From NCBI RefSeq assembly GCF_000151315.2, contig NW_011887296.1, forward strand, positions 839,095 to 903,094: a stretch of DNA of 64,000 bases, in the 5' to 3' direction. Every line of letters starts with the position of its first letter. The first letter of the stretch is position 1. Made by a program: the position numbers and the translations under genes. This document shows, piece by piece, positions 39,705 through 51,440 of this stretch. Below the pieces are notes generated by a model that searched no databases, was not told the origin of the DNA, and worked only from the letters and a program-made list of their open reading frames with translations. The stretch comes from Capsaspora owczarzaki ATCC 30864. Taxonomy: Eukaryota > Opisthokonta > Filasterea.

Positions 39705-40974
39705 GGTTGAGTTTTCCAAAAAATATGAAATGAAGGGTTGAATTAAAAAAAAGAAGAACGAAAAGAGTTACCAAAATCGATTTTTGGCTGGATGTTTTTT
39801 TTTTGGGGGGGGGGGTTTTTGGTTTTTGGTACCAATGCAAACAGAGGCAAAGCAGATTTGCGTTGGGTTAAAGGGGAAATGCGGTGACCAATCTGCTTGT
39901 GCTGAGTGGAAAAAGTAGCGTAAAATGAAAGCACCATTGCGAGACTCAAAATCGAGCGAGGGCGTCCAATCTCCAGCCAAAAACGCCGATCCTAACCTTC
40001 AACTCCTCCTCCCTTCCCCTTTGCTCCAGTGTGCTCGAATTAATTTTTAGTCTCAATAGAAACCGTCACTTGTTTTGTCAATCCTGCGGGGTCGAGATTC
40101 CCAAACACTCCTTGCTGAGGACAAAGTGGTTTTCGTGGGGGTATGAGCTGTATCCAACAATCCACGAGCACTTTTTCACAGCCATTTACAACCCGTGAAA
40201 ACTCGTCCCTGAAAACTCATCCTTGACCCATTTGAGCGTTCGACCTCATCACTCTTCCTCTTTGTGACAAACGGTGCGTTCCACCCAGTCGAAAATCTCA
40301 ACCCCTTTTCTGGGGTGCAAGCGTGCTTTCTGTTTCAACGCGGAAACTGTCTTTTTCAAATAAAAACCAACTATTGGGGAGCTTGGGCAGTGCAAGCGTC
40401 GTGGTCTGCGCATGGGATGTGCTGCACACTCGAACAAGACGCGTGGAGCGATGAATGGGGTTGAAAAAAAAAAAACGAACGAGCTGGCGAACACGCCTTT
40501 GCGTCGCGTTTTCCGCCCGTCCTTGTTCCTGCGACCACCTGTTTTCTCATGGTCTCCGTGGTCGCTATGCCACGGGCAATCGGTCCGAGTGAGCGGCGGG
40601 CCTTCAGGACGCATCTCCGTCGTCCTGCGTGTGGGGCGACGCTGCAAAGAAGCGGGATCGCCATTTTTTTTATTTCATTTGTATTTTTTTTTTCCACAAT
40701 ATTCGCTTCTTTTTCGTTCGTCACGGTTTTGCAGCCGGCCGAGAAACGCGCCTCGGTGCTTTCATCTCCTCGAATGGATGCCGCGTATCGCTGTTGATCC
40801 GCATCAACTTTCCTCGCTTCAACGTTATTCGTTGTTCGTTGTTTTTTGTTTGGATTCGCGACTTGTTTTGGGAAGGCCGAGAATTCTGGCGGGAAAAATT
40901 TAAAAATGCTTCCTTCACTCACGCTCCAACATCTCCTCCTTGCACATCGGATAGATCCCTATATTCTAGGCACG
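39705..40974. promoter_or_regulatory. Long divergent intergenic region, ARP3 / TOP1
   Basis: At about 1.27 kb this is the longest gene-free stretch. It contains a T9/G12 junction at 39797-39818, a near-repeat GAAAACTCGTCC / GAAAACTCATCC at about 40196-40222, and two T-rich patches near 40660-40710. Open frames here are short, strand-ambiguous and Arg/Phe-rich, so I call none. A long TOP1 5' untranslated region with a non-coding intron is possible. I looked for tRNA or snRNA cores and found none. Confidence 0.5.
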
Positions 40975-43793
40975 ATGACGGACGTCGAACCCAAGCTGTC
41001 GGTCAAGCGCGAGAACGAAGACACGCTGGAGGCCGCAGACTCGAAGCGTGCGCGCCTCGACGCCAACGGAGACGAACCTTCTGCAACTCCTGTGGGGGTG
41101 CGCAAGCACTCGCGCGACCAGACGGCCGACGAGAATGGCGCCGACACCAAGCGCGTCCGGCAAACCCCGGTCAAGACGGAGGTCAAGTCAGAGCCGGCGG
41201 CCGCATCGCCCCGAAAAGCCGCCACGCCCAAGGGCAAGTACGCTGAAGCCGACAGTGACAGCGAAAGCGAGAGCAACAGTGACAGCGATGCGGACGACAA
41301 AAAGTCGTTGGCTGCGCGCCTTGCCTCCAAGGCAAAGGCATCGCCCAAGCCGTCGCCCAAGGCGAAGGCCGCCGCTCCATCCTCGGCCAAGAAGGCGCCC
41401 ACGCCCAAAAAGGCGGCAAAGAAGGAGTCGTCCGACGAAGAGTCCGAGGAGTCGGAAGACAGCTCGGAAGACGAGGACGATGGCTCGGATGAGTCAGGGT
41501 CGGACTCGGGCTCGGACGACGATTCCGACGACGAAGACGCCTACGACGACGAGGATGCACCCAAACCAAAAAAGCCTGCAGTCAAGAAAGCCGCCAGCCC
41601 CAAGAAAGCTGCCGCATCGCCAAAGACCAAACCCGCCGCGGGCACCTCCAAGAAGGCCAGCAAGAGCGCCGATGGCGATGGTGCAGTCACCAAGAAAAAG
41701 AAGAAGGCCGACGAGGACGACGAGGACGTGCACAAGTGGTGGGAGGAGGACCTCACTGCCATGCTCGGCGACGGCTCGGAGCGCTGGCAAACGCTGAGCC
41801 ACAATGGTGTCATGCTGGCTCCCGAGTACGTGGCGCTGCCGCCGCAAGCGTTCTTCAAGTACAACGGCCAGAAAGTGGCGCTGTCGCTTCCGACCGAAGA
41901 GCTCATTGGCTTTTACGCCGCCATGCTCAAGTCCGACTATGTGACCAAGGACAAGTTCAACGAGAACTTTATGGTTGAGCTGCGCAAGGTCATGACAAAG
42001 GAGGAGAAGGCGCTCATCACTGACCTGGCCAAGTGCGACTTTACCGTCATTCAGGACTACTTTGAGCAGCAGCGCGAAATCCGCAAGAACCGCACCAAGG
42101 AGGAGAAGGCCGCCATCAAGGCCCAAAACGAGGAGCTTGTCAAGCAGTACGGCTTCTGCCTCATGGACGGCCGCAAGGAGCGCATTGCCAACTTCCGCGT
42201 CGAACCGCCAGGCCTCTTCCGCGGCCGCGGCGACCATCCCAAGATGGGCATGCTCAAACGACGCGTCGTGCCCGAGGACATTACCATCAATTGCAGCAAG
42301 GACTCGACGCCGCCCGCGCCTCCTGCGGGCCACAAGTGGAAGGAGGTGATTTGCAACAAGACGGTCACTTGGCTCGCCTCGTGGGTCGACGGCATCTCGG
42401 GCCACGCCAAGTACGTCATGCTGAACTCGGCGTCCAAGCTCAAGGGCCTGAACGACATGAAAAAGTACGAGAAGGCCCGCGACTTGAAGAAGCACATCAA
42501 GCACATTCGCCGCTCGTACACTGAGGACATGAGCTCCAAGGAGATGGCCATTCGCCAGCGCGCCACAGCCCTCCATTTCATCGATCGTCTTGCATTGCGC
42601 TGCGGCAACGAAAAAGATCCCGAAGAGCAGGCAGACACTGTCGGTTGCTGCTCCCTTCGTTTCGAGCACATCAAGCTCGAGGAGCCCAGCACCGTGCACT
42701 TTGATTTCCTCGGCAAAGACTCCATTCGGTATCAAAACTCTGTGGACGTCGAGGAACGCGTGTACAAGAACCTGATCATCTTCCAGAAGAACAAGGAGGA
42801 AGGCGACTTGCTGTTTGATCGTCTGACGGTAAGCGGTTGTCTTGTTTGGTTGTCTTGTTTGTTTTTTTGCTTTTGGTTTCATTGAGCTGAGGTGTGGAGG
42901 AGACGCTGCGCTCACTTTGTGTCTCTGTTGTGGTTTTTTTTTTTTTTTTTTTGGTTGGTAGACCACTGCTCTCAACAAGTACCTGACTGACTTTATGCCG
43001 GGCTTGACCGCAAAGGTCTTCCGTACCTACAACGCATCCATCACCTTGCAAGAACAGCTCAAGCTGACGCCCACGGATGGTAGCATTCATGAGAAGGTTT
43101 TGGCTTACAACCGTGCCAACCGCGCTGTTGCCGTCTTGTGCAACCATCAACGCTCCGTTCCGAAAAAGTTTGGCGAGCAAATGGACAAGATGGACGAGAA
43201 GGTAGCGTGTCTGAATTTTACTGTCTGCTGTTGTCAAACCAATTCCCGCTCATTCTGTGTGTTTTTCAACCCCGAACAAACCTTCACACAGATCGAGGCC
43301 GTTAAAAAGGAATTGAACGAAGCGCGCAAGGTTTACAAGGAAACAAAGGACGAGAAGAAGAAGGCTGCTGTCGAGCGCTTGAAAGCACGCGTCGACAGTT
43401 TGGTGATTCAAAAAACAGACAAGGTGTGTAGTTTTGTGTTTCTCGGATCGGTTTATTGCTCGCCGCCAATCTCACATTGCCTGATGATTTGCGCCTCGCC
43501 CCCCCCCCCGCGCCTTCACCGCGTCCAGGACGAGAACAAGACAATTGCTTTGAGCACGGCCAAACTCAACTACCTTGATCCTCGTATTACTGTGGCTTGG
43601 TGAGTCAACTTGAACTGTACTGCACGCTTTTGCAGCTTGATTTCTAACTGTTTTTGGCGGTGCTTGCCGTCGTACCTCTGACGCTCTCTGCAGGTGCAAG
43701 CGCTACGATGTGCCAGTAGAAAAGATTTACAACAAGACGCAGCGGTCCAAGTTTGCTTGGTCGATGGGTGTGCCTACGGACTTTACTTTCTGA
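40975..43793 (+). CDS. TOP1: DNA topoisomerase I (type IB)
   Basis: Five exons, 40975-42828, 42962-43201, 43292-43423, 43529-43599 and 43694-43793, give 798 aa. The N-terminal 250 residues are charged (Lys/Ser/Asp/Glu) as in all nuclear TOP1. The core starts at [19 protein letters not shown] and includes [30 protein letters not shown] and [12 protein letters not shown]. The linker is a short coiled coil in exon 3. The active-site Tyr is in [17 protein letters not shown] (about residue 757). The extreme C-terminus reads [10 protein letters not shown], slightly different from the animal ending. The start is taken at MTDVEPKLS; an in-frame ATG at 40906 would add 23 atypical residues. The enzyme relaxes supercoils in the nucleus. 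Confidence 0.96.
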
Positions 43794-44002
43794 GCAGTGT
43801 CGCCATTATGGAATCTGATGTTATTAGAATGTATGTGTTGCCGAGCTCTCTTTTTTTGTTTCCATTTGTTATATTTGTTATATTGTCGCCGAGGACAGAG
43901 CAGCAAGCTGATGCGTTTTCGAGCATGGTGCAAGTACTGTCCACCGACCAACCGAGAACAACATGTACATGCTTTGTGTTCTCGGCCTGGTGGCTTTACG
44001 GC

Positions 44003-45220
44003 TCAGCTGTACCAATCCAAAAACAACAGACAGAACGAGCACAGCAGCAGGAAGAACAAAATCCAGAGACGGAAGGAGCCGAGATGCTTGGACGCACTGG
44101 TCAACTGCTCGTTGCCCTGAGCGACGTTGGCAGTGGTGTGAACGGCAAGGTCGTGGATGGAGTCGGCCAAGGCAGCTTGCTCCATGACGTGGGAGGCAAA
44201 CTGTGCTTGCAGCTGCGCAATCTCCACCATGCGAGTCTCGGCCAGTCGTGTCTGGTCGGAGAGCACGTGCAGCTCGGTAAACACCCGCTCGTTGTCCTGC
44301 TCCAGCTCCATGAGCTCTTCGGGGCTCAGCATGGCAAACGACGGATCGTCTCCGTCGGATTCAGCGTGGTGGAGCGTGTCCTCGATGGGTAACGAAGCAC
44401 TTTGGAGTGTGTGGGATTTGCCAGCAGCACTTCTTGCTTGAGCAGGGCTCTTGGATCGTCCACCACTGCTTGCCGTCAATGTGGCACTAGCGTTGGCTCG
44501 GCCACCGTCGAGTCGCATGGTTTCGCGCTGCTGCAGCGAACGTTTGACACGAATATCGCGCTGACGCATCACTTCCTTCCCTTGCGCCTGGAGTCGCGTG
44601 GTCAGCAGGTTCACCACCGCAGTTCGATGTGCAATCAGCTGCTGTGATGCTTCTTGCTTAACAGATCCGCGCTGAAACGGCGATTCTGTCCGAAAGAGTG
44701 CAGCAGAATGGCAAATCGGTTGAGAATGCTGAACATGACGCACCAAATCGACCATTCAACCAACCGTCAAAAACCACGACAACCCTAGTGGCCGCTCGAT
44801 TCATCTGAATGTGTTGACCTTACGAACGAGAGCCTCGGCGGACGCAATCATTTGAGTGCACTGCTTGACAAAGGCCATCGCGTCAGAGTCGAGCTGCTCC
44901 AGGGCCTCGCTGGACAAGAGCCGCTGCTCGCCGCCCGTCTGCCGCGTCGCGTTGAGATAGTCGTGGCGATGCTCTTGCACAAACTGCTGCAGCGACGCGA
45001 GGTGGCTCGCAATCTGCCGCGCACTGGCTGCAAAGGGGTCGCTATTGTTGCTCGCATCGTCGGTTCCAGTTGCTCGACTCGATGATGATGCTGCTGCAAC
45101 AGTGCTGGAGTGCGGTTCGCTGGTGGATGACTCTGCGATGGCTGCTGCAACAGCCGCGTCCAGCGAGCGAGCCTTGCGAACGGCGTCACGGAATGCCAGC
45201 GTGTGATCAGCAGCGACCAT
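44003..45220 (-). CDS. STX18: Syntaxin-18 / Ufe1-type ER Q-SNARE
   Basis: Two exons on the minus strand, 45220-44819 and 44671-44003 (147-nt intron, phase 0), give 356 aa. The N-terminal domain begins MVAADHTLAFRDAVRKARS, matching the syntaxin-18 N-terminus. The middle has EHRHDYLNATR and AHRTAVVNLL, then IRVKR. The SNARE helix runs through QDNERVFTELHVLSD to DLAVHTTANVAQGNEQL, and a single C-terminal anchor, LWILFFLLLCSFCLLFLDWY, ends the protein almost exactly as in animals. It mediates Golgi-to-ER retrograde fusion. The central spacer is Ser/Ala-rich. The gene converges on TOP1 (209 nt apart) and diverges from the next gene. Confidence 0.95.
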
Positions 45221-45571
45221 TGGTCGAAAGTGCTCAGAATCCGTTTCAAAAAAAAAAAAACTTAGACTGGTCACAAACAAGGATGAGTAAAAACGACTGG
45301 TGCCCACGAAGAAACATCAAAACAATTGCTGATTCTCCTGTTTGAAAGCTTGGTTGAACACTTTGGATGTTCGTGTGTGGATCATCAGTCCTTCAATTTC
45401 GCCTCCCTCGTTCTTCGGTTCAAAACCCAACCAAAACCGCGAGTCACCTTGGCAGGACGATCACACTCGTGGCCACCAAAGATCCGTACACTCCTTCAAG
45501 TCATCCATCTCCCGGTCTCGCGGGAAGCTTCCTCCGTTGGTGCAAATCCCAGCTAGACAAGAACCAAAAAC
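45221..45571. promoter_or_regulatory. Divergent promoter region, STX18 / unknown 206-aa gene
   Basis: 351 nt hold both promoters. There is an A12 run at 45248-45259 close to STX18. The remainder is mixed sequence without a TATA box or any recognisable RNA gene. Confidence 0.45.
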
Positions 45572-46192
45572 ATGAGCCAAAATCAGGCGCGAAAATCTCC
45601 CGCCATTTCTGCGCCCGCTCCACAGATCGCGGATCCAGCAGTGTGGCAGCTGCGCGTGGCCATCCTGCGTGGCAGCAAGCCTAGCGATGCAGATCGCATG
45701 ATTGACATCCGAGTGCCCGTCGCCGATCCCAGCCAGCCGCTGCTGTTCAGCGCACTGCGTGAAGCATTGGAGAACGACCGTCCCGTGGAGGCCAAGTACC
45801 GCGAATCGCCCATCTTCAAGTTCTACAACACGGCAACCAATACGTGGTATGAAGATGAGGAACCCGTCGTCGCCAAGGTGGTGCATACGTTTGCCGGTTT
45901 CCGGTGCCGATACGGGAAGCACGATCGCAGCTGGTCACAATTCGAGCACGACAATGTCGTTTGTGGATCTTGTCGGGCCCGCAGAGGCGCGGGTGTCACC
46001 AAGCAAAAAACCAAGCCAAAGATTAGCTCTTGGCGAAAGCTGCACCTGGCGGCTGAGCGACGAGCCCAGCAAGCACTCAAAGCCAAGCAAACATTACCGG
46101 AGGCGCAGCCGCCGCCACCACCAGCAGAAGCTGAGGCTGAAGCATCACCGGCAGTGGTTGAAGCTCCTCTCCGTCCTGAGCCAGTCGTTTGA
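45572..46192 (+). CDS. Unrecognised 206-aa protein with a conserved-looking core
   Basis: A single uninterrupted frame from ATG 45572 to a TGA at 46190-46192. I do not recognise the family. Residues about 20-135 look folded: WQLRVAILRGSKP, FKFYNTATNTWYEDEEPVVAKV, then HTFAGFRCRYGKHDRSW and a CGSCRARRG pair that could bind zinc with other Cys/His. Residues 136-170 are basic (KQKTKPKISSWRKLHLAAERR). The tail is Pro/Ala/Glu-rich low complexity. There is no signal peptide or membrane span. Codon use resembles its neighbours. It is followed 220 nt later by AAAS on the same strand. A lineage-specific nuclear or RNA-binding protein is possible, but nothing shows it. Confidence 0.6.
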   Translation: MSQNQARKSPAISAPAPQIADPAVWQLRVAILRGSKPSDADRMIDIRVPVADPSQPLLFSALREALENDRPVEAKYRESPIFKFYNTATNTWYEDEEPVVAKVVHTFAGFRCRYGKHDRSWSQFEHDNVVCGSCRARRGAGVTKQKTKPKISSWRKLHLAAERRAQQALKAKQTLPEAQPPPPPAEAEAEASPAVVEAPLRPEPVV

Positions 46193-46411
46193 AAAGTGTT
46201 GGAGTGCGGTTGCGAGCAGAGTGCAGAGAACGGCGCTTTCTTGTTCTCAGAGTGTTTTCGTTTGACTCTGAACAACCCGTTGTTCGAACGCGCAATATAA
46301 GTCAAGTTATTTTATCAATCTCGTTGCTCGTTTATAGAAACTGTGGGAAGGCAAAGTATCGCCGGAGCTTCTCAAACGGTTGCCATTTCAACCCAACCAT
46401 CGTATCCATGA

Positions 46412-48130
46412 ATGCTGCAATCCGCTTGGGTGAGCAACTACAGTAAGTCTCTCAATCTCAGTCCTTCATTTCCAGTTTGGGGAGGTTTGTTTCCAATGTC
46501 CATCCCAACATCATCATCATCAGCATCATCATCATCATCCTCAGCTCGGCAGTCTGCCGCCAAGGTCGACTCGCTGCTGGCCACGAGCATGTTCCCTGTC
46601 AGTCCGCCGGGCACCGTCACGCTCTGCGAGTCAGCCGGCACCATGCTCCACGAACGCGTCTCGAGCAACTGGCGATCCGAGGCTGGGTCGACCGGCGCAT
46701 GGCTGCAGCGACGCCTGCACCAGCACGATGGCAATGGCAATGGCAGCGGCGATCGCACGAGTCCCAATGCTGCTGCTGCTGCTAACCGTGCTACAGACAC
46801 CACTACTACTACTACTACTGCTCCTACTACTGCTGGCGATGGGAGTGCGCGGCCAAAGAGCTCCATGGTGATGGTCGGGCTCAGCTCGGCCCAGTCTGGC
46901 CTCTCAGGCACAAGCAGCCAGATCGACGTCGGGTCCGTTGAGATTCTGCCGCAGTCGGCAGCCAAAGACGCGCGCACAGTGTTCTCGTCGCCCTTCCTCA
47001 AGCCGCGGAGCAACTCGATGGCTGCGTTTGCGCACTGCTGGTACGAGCGCGGACTCGCGTTTGCCATTGAAGACGTCCTCGTGCCGTCCACGCTCGGATC
47101 GTCGTCTGTGAATGCATCGGGACGAGCTGGCTCTACTACTTCCACTGCTGCTGCTGCTGCTGTTGCTACAACTGCTGGTGCTGGGAGTGCGGCTGCTGGT
47201 GCCAACTCCAACTTGACCCAGGCTGCCCTTTTGTTTGCGCGCGCAGTGCGATTCCTCTTCCCAAGCTCGCAGCCGCTCTCCACAAACGAGCTGGCTTGTC
47301 GCTATATGCCTGCCGGCTGGCTTGATAGCTCGCTGCGCGCCCTGGCGTGGCACCAACACCTTCCCCGCCTCGCCGTCGCGGACACGAACGACATTGTTTA
47401 CTTGTTTGATCGTTCGCCGTCCAACGGCTCGTCAGCGCCAGCAGTCCCGTCCTTCCGACAAGCTGGCTCTGGCGCGGACAGCCCGTATGCCGCTGGATCC
47501 AATTCCCAACAGCAGAGCAGCGCTGGACGCTGGCAACAGCGCGGACTGCGACACCCAAACCAAGTCGATGTGACCTGCATGGCGTGGCGACCGCTCAGTG
47601 GCGTCCATGTTGCTGTCGGATGCCGCAACGGCATTGTCCTGTGGAATGTGCCGGCCCCTTCTGTGGCCGCGAATGCCGGAACGGCGATCGCGTCCGCCCA
47701 CCGCGTCGCCTCCGCCACCGTGCTCACGCATCCCGGCCACCTCTCCGTTCTTGCCCTGGCGTGGAGCCCCGATGGTCGGCTGCTTGCTTCGGGCTCGGCG
47801 GTGGACACTGCCATCGTGATTTGGGACATGCATCTCGACGGCGCATCGTGCACTCCCATCCGTCGCTACGACGGCGCAGGCTGTGGCAACCTCTCCTGGT
47901 CGCCCGATGGAAACTACCTGTTTGCTGCGACGATCGGCAACGCCGTTCGTCTCTGGAACACGCGCGATTGGACTTGTCAACGCTGGGTCACTGCTGGCGG
48001 GCGTTGCCATGTGAGTTTGTCCCTCATGAAGCCGATTTGTGTTGTTGGCGAGAGTTCAGAAGCTGGGAGACTATTGTCGGAGCTCTTGACCCTCACCGTT
48101 TGTTTTGCTTTTGCTTTTGTTTTTTTCTTC

Positions 48131-48172
<42 letters not shown>

Positions 48173-49089
48173 TTGTTGTTGTTGTTGTTGTTGTTTTTGC
48201 TTTTCTTTGCTATTGCCTGAAACCTTGGTTAGACCTCGGCGTGGCTCAGTGACAGCTCGACAGTCTTGTTCGGCATCGAGAACGACTGGGGCCTGTACTC
48301 AATTGCGCAATCCAAAATCGTCAACGAAGGAGTTCAGTGCGGAATTGAAGAAAACTTCTCCTTGGCTACCGTTCCCACTGCAGGCAAGCGGTGCTCGTTC
48401 GGCCGGCTGCTTGATGCAACTCCCAGTTTAATTTTTATTCTTGTGATTTTTATCTTGCTTGGTACAGATGGCTCGACAAGATCATTTGGCGGCAACATTC
48501 AGTCCATTTCGCTTGATCCTCACAGCTCGCGTCTTGTTGTGTCGTTTGCGCCACCACCAAAATCTGCTGCTTCACCGGCGACCTCGCGCTTGCCATCACA
48601 AAGCGTGGACAGCGATGATGACGACAATAACGACAGTGCCCCAGGTAGCGTTGCGGAAGCCGCTGCAGCCGCTCTGGTGTTGCGTGTCCGCACCACGCCC
48701 ATTTTGCAGTTCACCTTAAGGTAGGTCGACTTTGAAGGACGTGTTGAAACGTCACTTGTTCTCACACCGCTATGATTTCCCTCGCAGCGGTATGATCCAA
48801 GGGCCCCCGCGGGCAGAAACGCCCCAATTCCATGCCTTCTTCCCTGGCTATGAAGGCGGATCTCTGTTGGCTGTGGTACGTCGCTCGTCTTGTTGTTGTC
48901 TACCTGTTTTGCGCAACCACTGTTTCACACACTCAACGAATTTTGCTTGCCCCGAATTAGAACTGGTTGCTGGGCGGCCAAGACAAAGGCATTGCGGCCA
49001 TTTCGCTTGTTCCTTTCAATTATGTGCCTGAGGGTGTGTTTGAGAATATGCGTGGTGCCATGAACAAGATCAAAACGCTGAAGTGGTAG
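46412..49089 (+). CDS. AAAS: Aladin, nuclear pore WD-repeat protein
   Basis: Exons: 46412-48010, 48233-48383, 48468-48720, 48788-48875 and 48961-49089, about 739 aa. Matches to aladin include WGGLFPMS near the start, LRALAWHQHLPRLAVADTND, VTCMAWRPLSGVHVAVGCRN, LSVLALAWSPDGRLLASGS, CGNLSWSPDGNYLFAAT, FGIENDWGLYS and GMIQGPPRAETPQFHAFFPG. The Ser/Thr-rich insertions near the N-terminus make it longer than the human protein (546). The intron 48384-48467 has a GC donor (CAG/GCAAGC). The intron 48011-48232 has a T40 run followed by GTT repeats. The 5' end is uncertain: an alternative start at 46408 (MNAAIRL) would use a 46-nt intron, 46430-46475. The protein anchors to the nuclear pore complex in other species. 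Confidence 0.92.
48132..48194. repeat. T40 run followed by (GTT)n in AAAS intron
   Basis: Forty consecutive T (48132-48171), then about seven GTT units, lie in the sense strand 40-60 nt upstream of the acceptor at 48232. This makes an extreme polypyrimidine tract. Confidence 0.9.
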
Positions 49090-49284
49090 AGCGTCAACTG
49101 TAGTGATTGGGTTTTTTTCTCCCCCTCGACTCTGTGCTGTGCTACGGCAATAAGACAAAAAAAGGCTTGTACCCAACAAAGTGTATTTCATCACACGACC
49201 ACACTTCACATGCAGTCACCAAGACAAAATACAACAAAGCCCAGAACGGCTGGACGTTCCAAAAACAACGGATGGCCCGCGCGC

Positions 49285-51245
49285 TCACTGCTTCAAATCC
49301 TTGGCCACCATGCTGGCGCAAATGTTGTGATAGATGTGGCGATGCTTTTGGAAGGTAGTCACGGCAAGGTCACCAGCCTTGTCGCAGTTGAAGAGAGCGC
49401 GGTACAGCGGGCGGACAAACTTCATGCGGCCTTGCGAAGTCACAAAGTCGACAACGTGCGGGAAGATCTTGGTGTAGGACGCACGCAAGCAGAGAGACTG
49501 CCAGCGGAAGCGGATTTCCGAGTTGCGCGATGCCGTGAAATCGTAGGTCGCATCCATCTTGTCGAGAGTCTGCTCGCTGAGCGGGTTTTCGAGCAGAAGC
49601 TTTTCCAAAAAGACGACACGCTGCGGCGAGGCAAAGTCGGCAATGTCGTCGACGGAGAACCCAGCATAGTTGCTGGAAGCATCGGCTTGGGTCCAGCGGG
49701 CAGCGAGAGCGGCGCTGCGCTCGGCCAGTGTTTGGTCAAACTTGGGCTCGGGCTTGGGCATGCCGGGGGTGTAGAACCAGGCATTCCAGTCAACAGCGTC
49801 AAAGACGCCGCGCTTGGCCTCTTCAGCAAAGAAGGACAGGAAAAAGTCCTTCCATTCAGCAGTGGTCACTGCCTTGAAGGCAAACTGGGTGCAGTGGGCC
49901 TTGAGGTAGCGTTCCATCGGCTCAGGGCCGCCGAGCAGCGTCTCGAGGTAGAACAGCAGGTTGAAGCCCTTCTCGTAGGGGACGGACGAGAATGCGTCGT
50001 CGGGGTCGACGCCGTCGAGGCTGGGGACGAGCGCAGTGAGGAGCGAGTCGGCAGGGTAGTTGTCGATCGAATCGCGCAGCGCCTTCCAGCCGATAATGGC
50101 GGAGAAGTGACGGTGCTGCTCGGTGCGCATGCGGCCGACAATCTTGCGTTCAACATAGACGGTGAAGCCTTCGTTGAGCCAAAAGTGCTCCCAGGTTCGG
50201 CTGGTGACGAGGTTGCCCGTCCACGAGTGAGCAATCTCGTGAGCAACGACGTCTGCCAGCGAGCGATCGCCAGCCAGCAGGGTCGGCGTCACAAAGGTAA
50301 TGTTGGGGTTTTCCATGCCGCCGTACGGGAAGCTCGGGGGCAGCAACAGCACGTCGTAGCGACCCCAGACGTACGGGCCAAGCAGGTCCTCGGCCGTTGC
50401 GAGCTGCTGCTCGGTCTCGGCAAACTCGAATGCGCCAGCCTGCACAGTCTCGGGCTCGGACCAGACGCGCGAACGCGGGCCAACCTCGACGCTGACCAGG
50501 TGACCAGCGGCGATCGCAATGAGGTACGACGGGATTGGGTTTGGCTGGTCAAAGCTGAACGTGGTTGACTGGCCGTCTGCGCTGACCGCGTCGCCGGTGG
50601 GGAGGGCGCTCATGAGTGCCACGAGGCCCTTTGCGACAGTGACCTTGCCCGAGTACGGCGCCTTCATTCCAGGCGCGTCCTGGCACGGGAGCAGGCTGCG
50701 CGCGTGGATTGCCTGGCACTGGGTGAAAAAGTACGGGTGCTGCTTGCCCGCAGTCTGCTCGGGAGCGAGCCACTGGCACGCCGACGACGTGGCAGACGTC
50801 TCGTACGCAATCACAAGCTTAAAGTCCTGCAGCGTGGCGTGCTCAGCCAGCAGCGTGATGGTCAGCTTGGAGCCAAACACGGCGTGCGCATCGCCAGTCA
50901 CGAACGCGAGCTCTGCCACGCCGTTCAGCTTGACGGACGCGATCGTCAGCTCGCGCGTGTCCAACTCGACCGTCTGTGTGCAAACGTTCAAAGTTCAAAA
51001 GTCAAACAAACAACAAGTCAAAGCATTGAAAAAAAAAAAAAAAAGTTGGCTGAAAGTACATTGGGCATTGAGCTTTTTACCTGAGCGTTGGCGTCGAGGC
51101 GAGCGAGATCGATGGTCGCAGTGCCGTGGACAACCTTGCGTGCAAAGTCGAGGGCAATGTCCAGGGCAATGTGGCGGGTGCGGAAGGCGGTGATGTTGGC
51201 CTGCGACGAGGGATCGTGCGTGTTGGAAGCGGTGGTCGGCGTCAT
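49285..51245 (-). CDS. LTA4H: Leukotriene A4 hydrolase / M1 aminopeptidase
   Basis: Two exons on the minus strand, 51245-51081 and 50973-49285, joined in phase 0 across a 107-nt intron, give 617 aa (human 611). The catalytic motifs are intact: GGMEN substrate loop, HEIAHSW zinc site at about residues 300-304 and the distal Glu in WLNEGFTVYVE. The LTA4H-specific start of the M1 fold is also clear (SACQWLAPEQTAGKQHPYFF, QCQAIHARSLLPCQD). The C-terminal helical LTA4H domain is full length. Outside vertebrates the family acts mainly as an aminopeptidase; epoxide hydrolase activity cannot be judged from sequence. Cytosolic, with no targeting signal. It converges on AAAS. Confidence 0.95.
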
Positions 51246-51408
51246 TTGGATTGGAGAAAGTGGTTGTCTGAGAAGACAAGAACAAAAAAAAAAATGAAAA
51301 AAACAGAGGAGTGAAAGAACATTGAGAAAAACATTAGTGAGGGAGTACAGCACCATTTGTAATAACAGACTACTGTATCTCAGAGACTGGTGCTCTCTAC
51401 TCCCCTGC

Positions 51409-51440
<32 letters not shown>

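Noticed and set aside
40081-40106. A tRNA T-arm-like GGGGTCGAGATTCCC
   Set aside because: There is no matching acceptor stem, anticodon arm or D-arm within 90 nt, so it is a chance resemblance.
40371-40922. A 183-codon minus-strand frame in the ARP3/TOP1 spacer
   Set aside because: Its composition is irregular with Lys/Phe runs from homopolymers, it has no domain, and it overlaps the TOP1 5' region.
41494-42978. A 494-codon minus-strand open frame
   Set aside because: It is antisense to the conserved core of TOP1 and crosses its intron. No domain is recognisable.
49210-50568. A 452-codon open frame on the plus strand
   Set aside because: It is antisense to LTA4H, whose frame matches the family end to end with intact catalytic motifs. 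The antisense frame resembles nothing and arises from codon bias.
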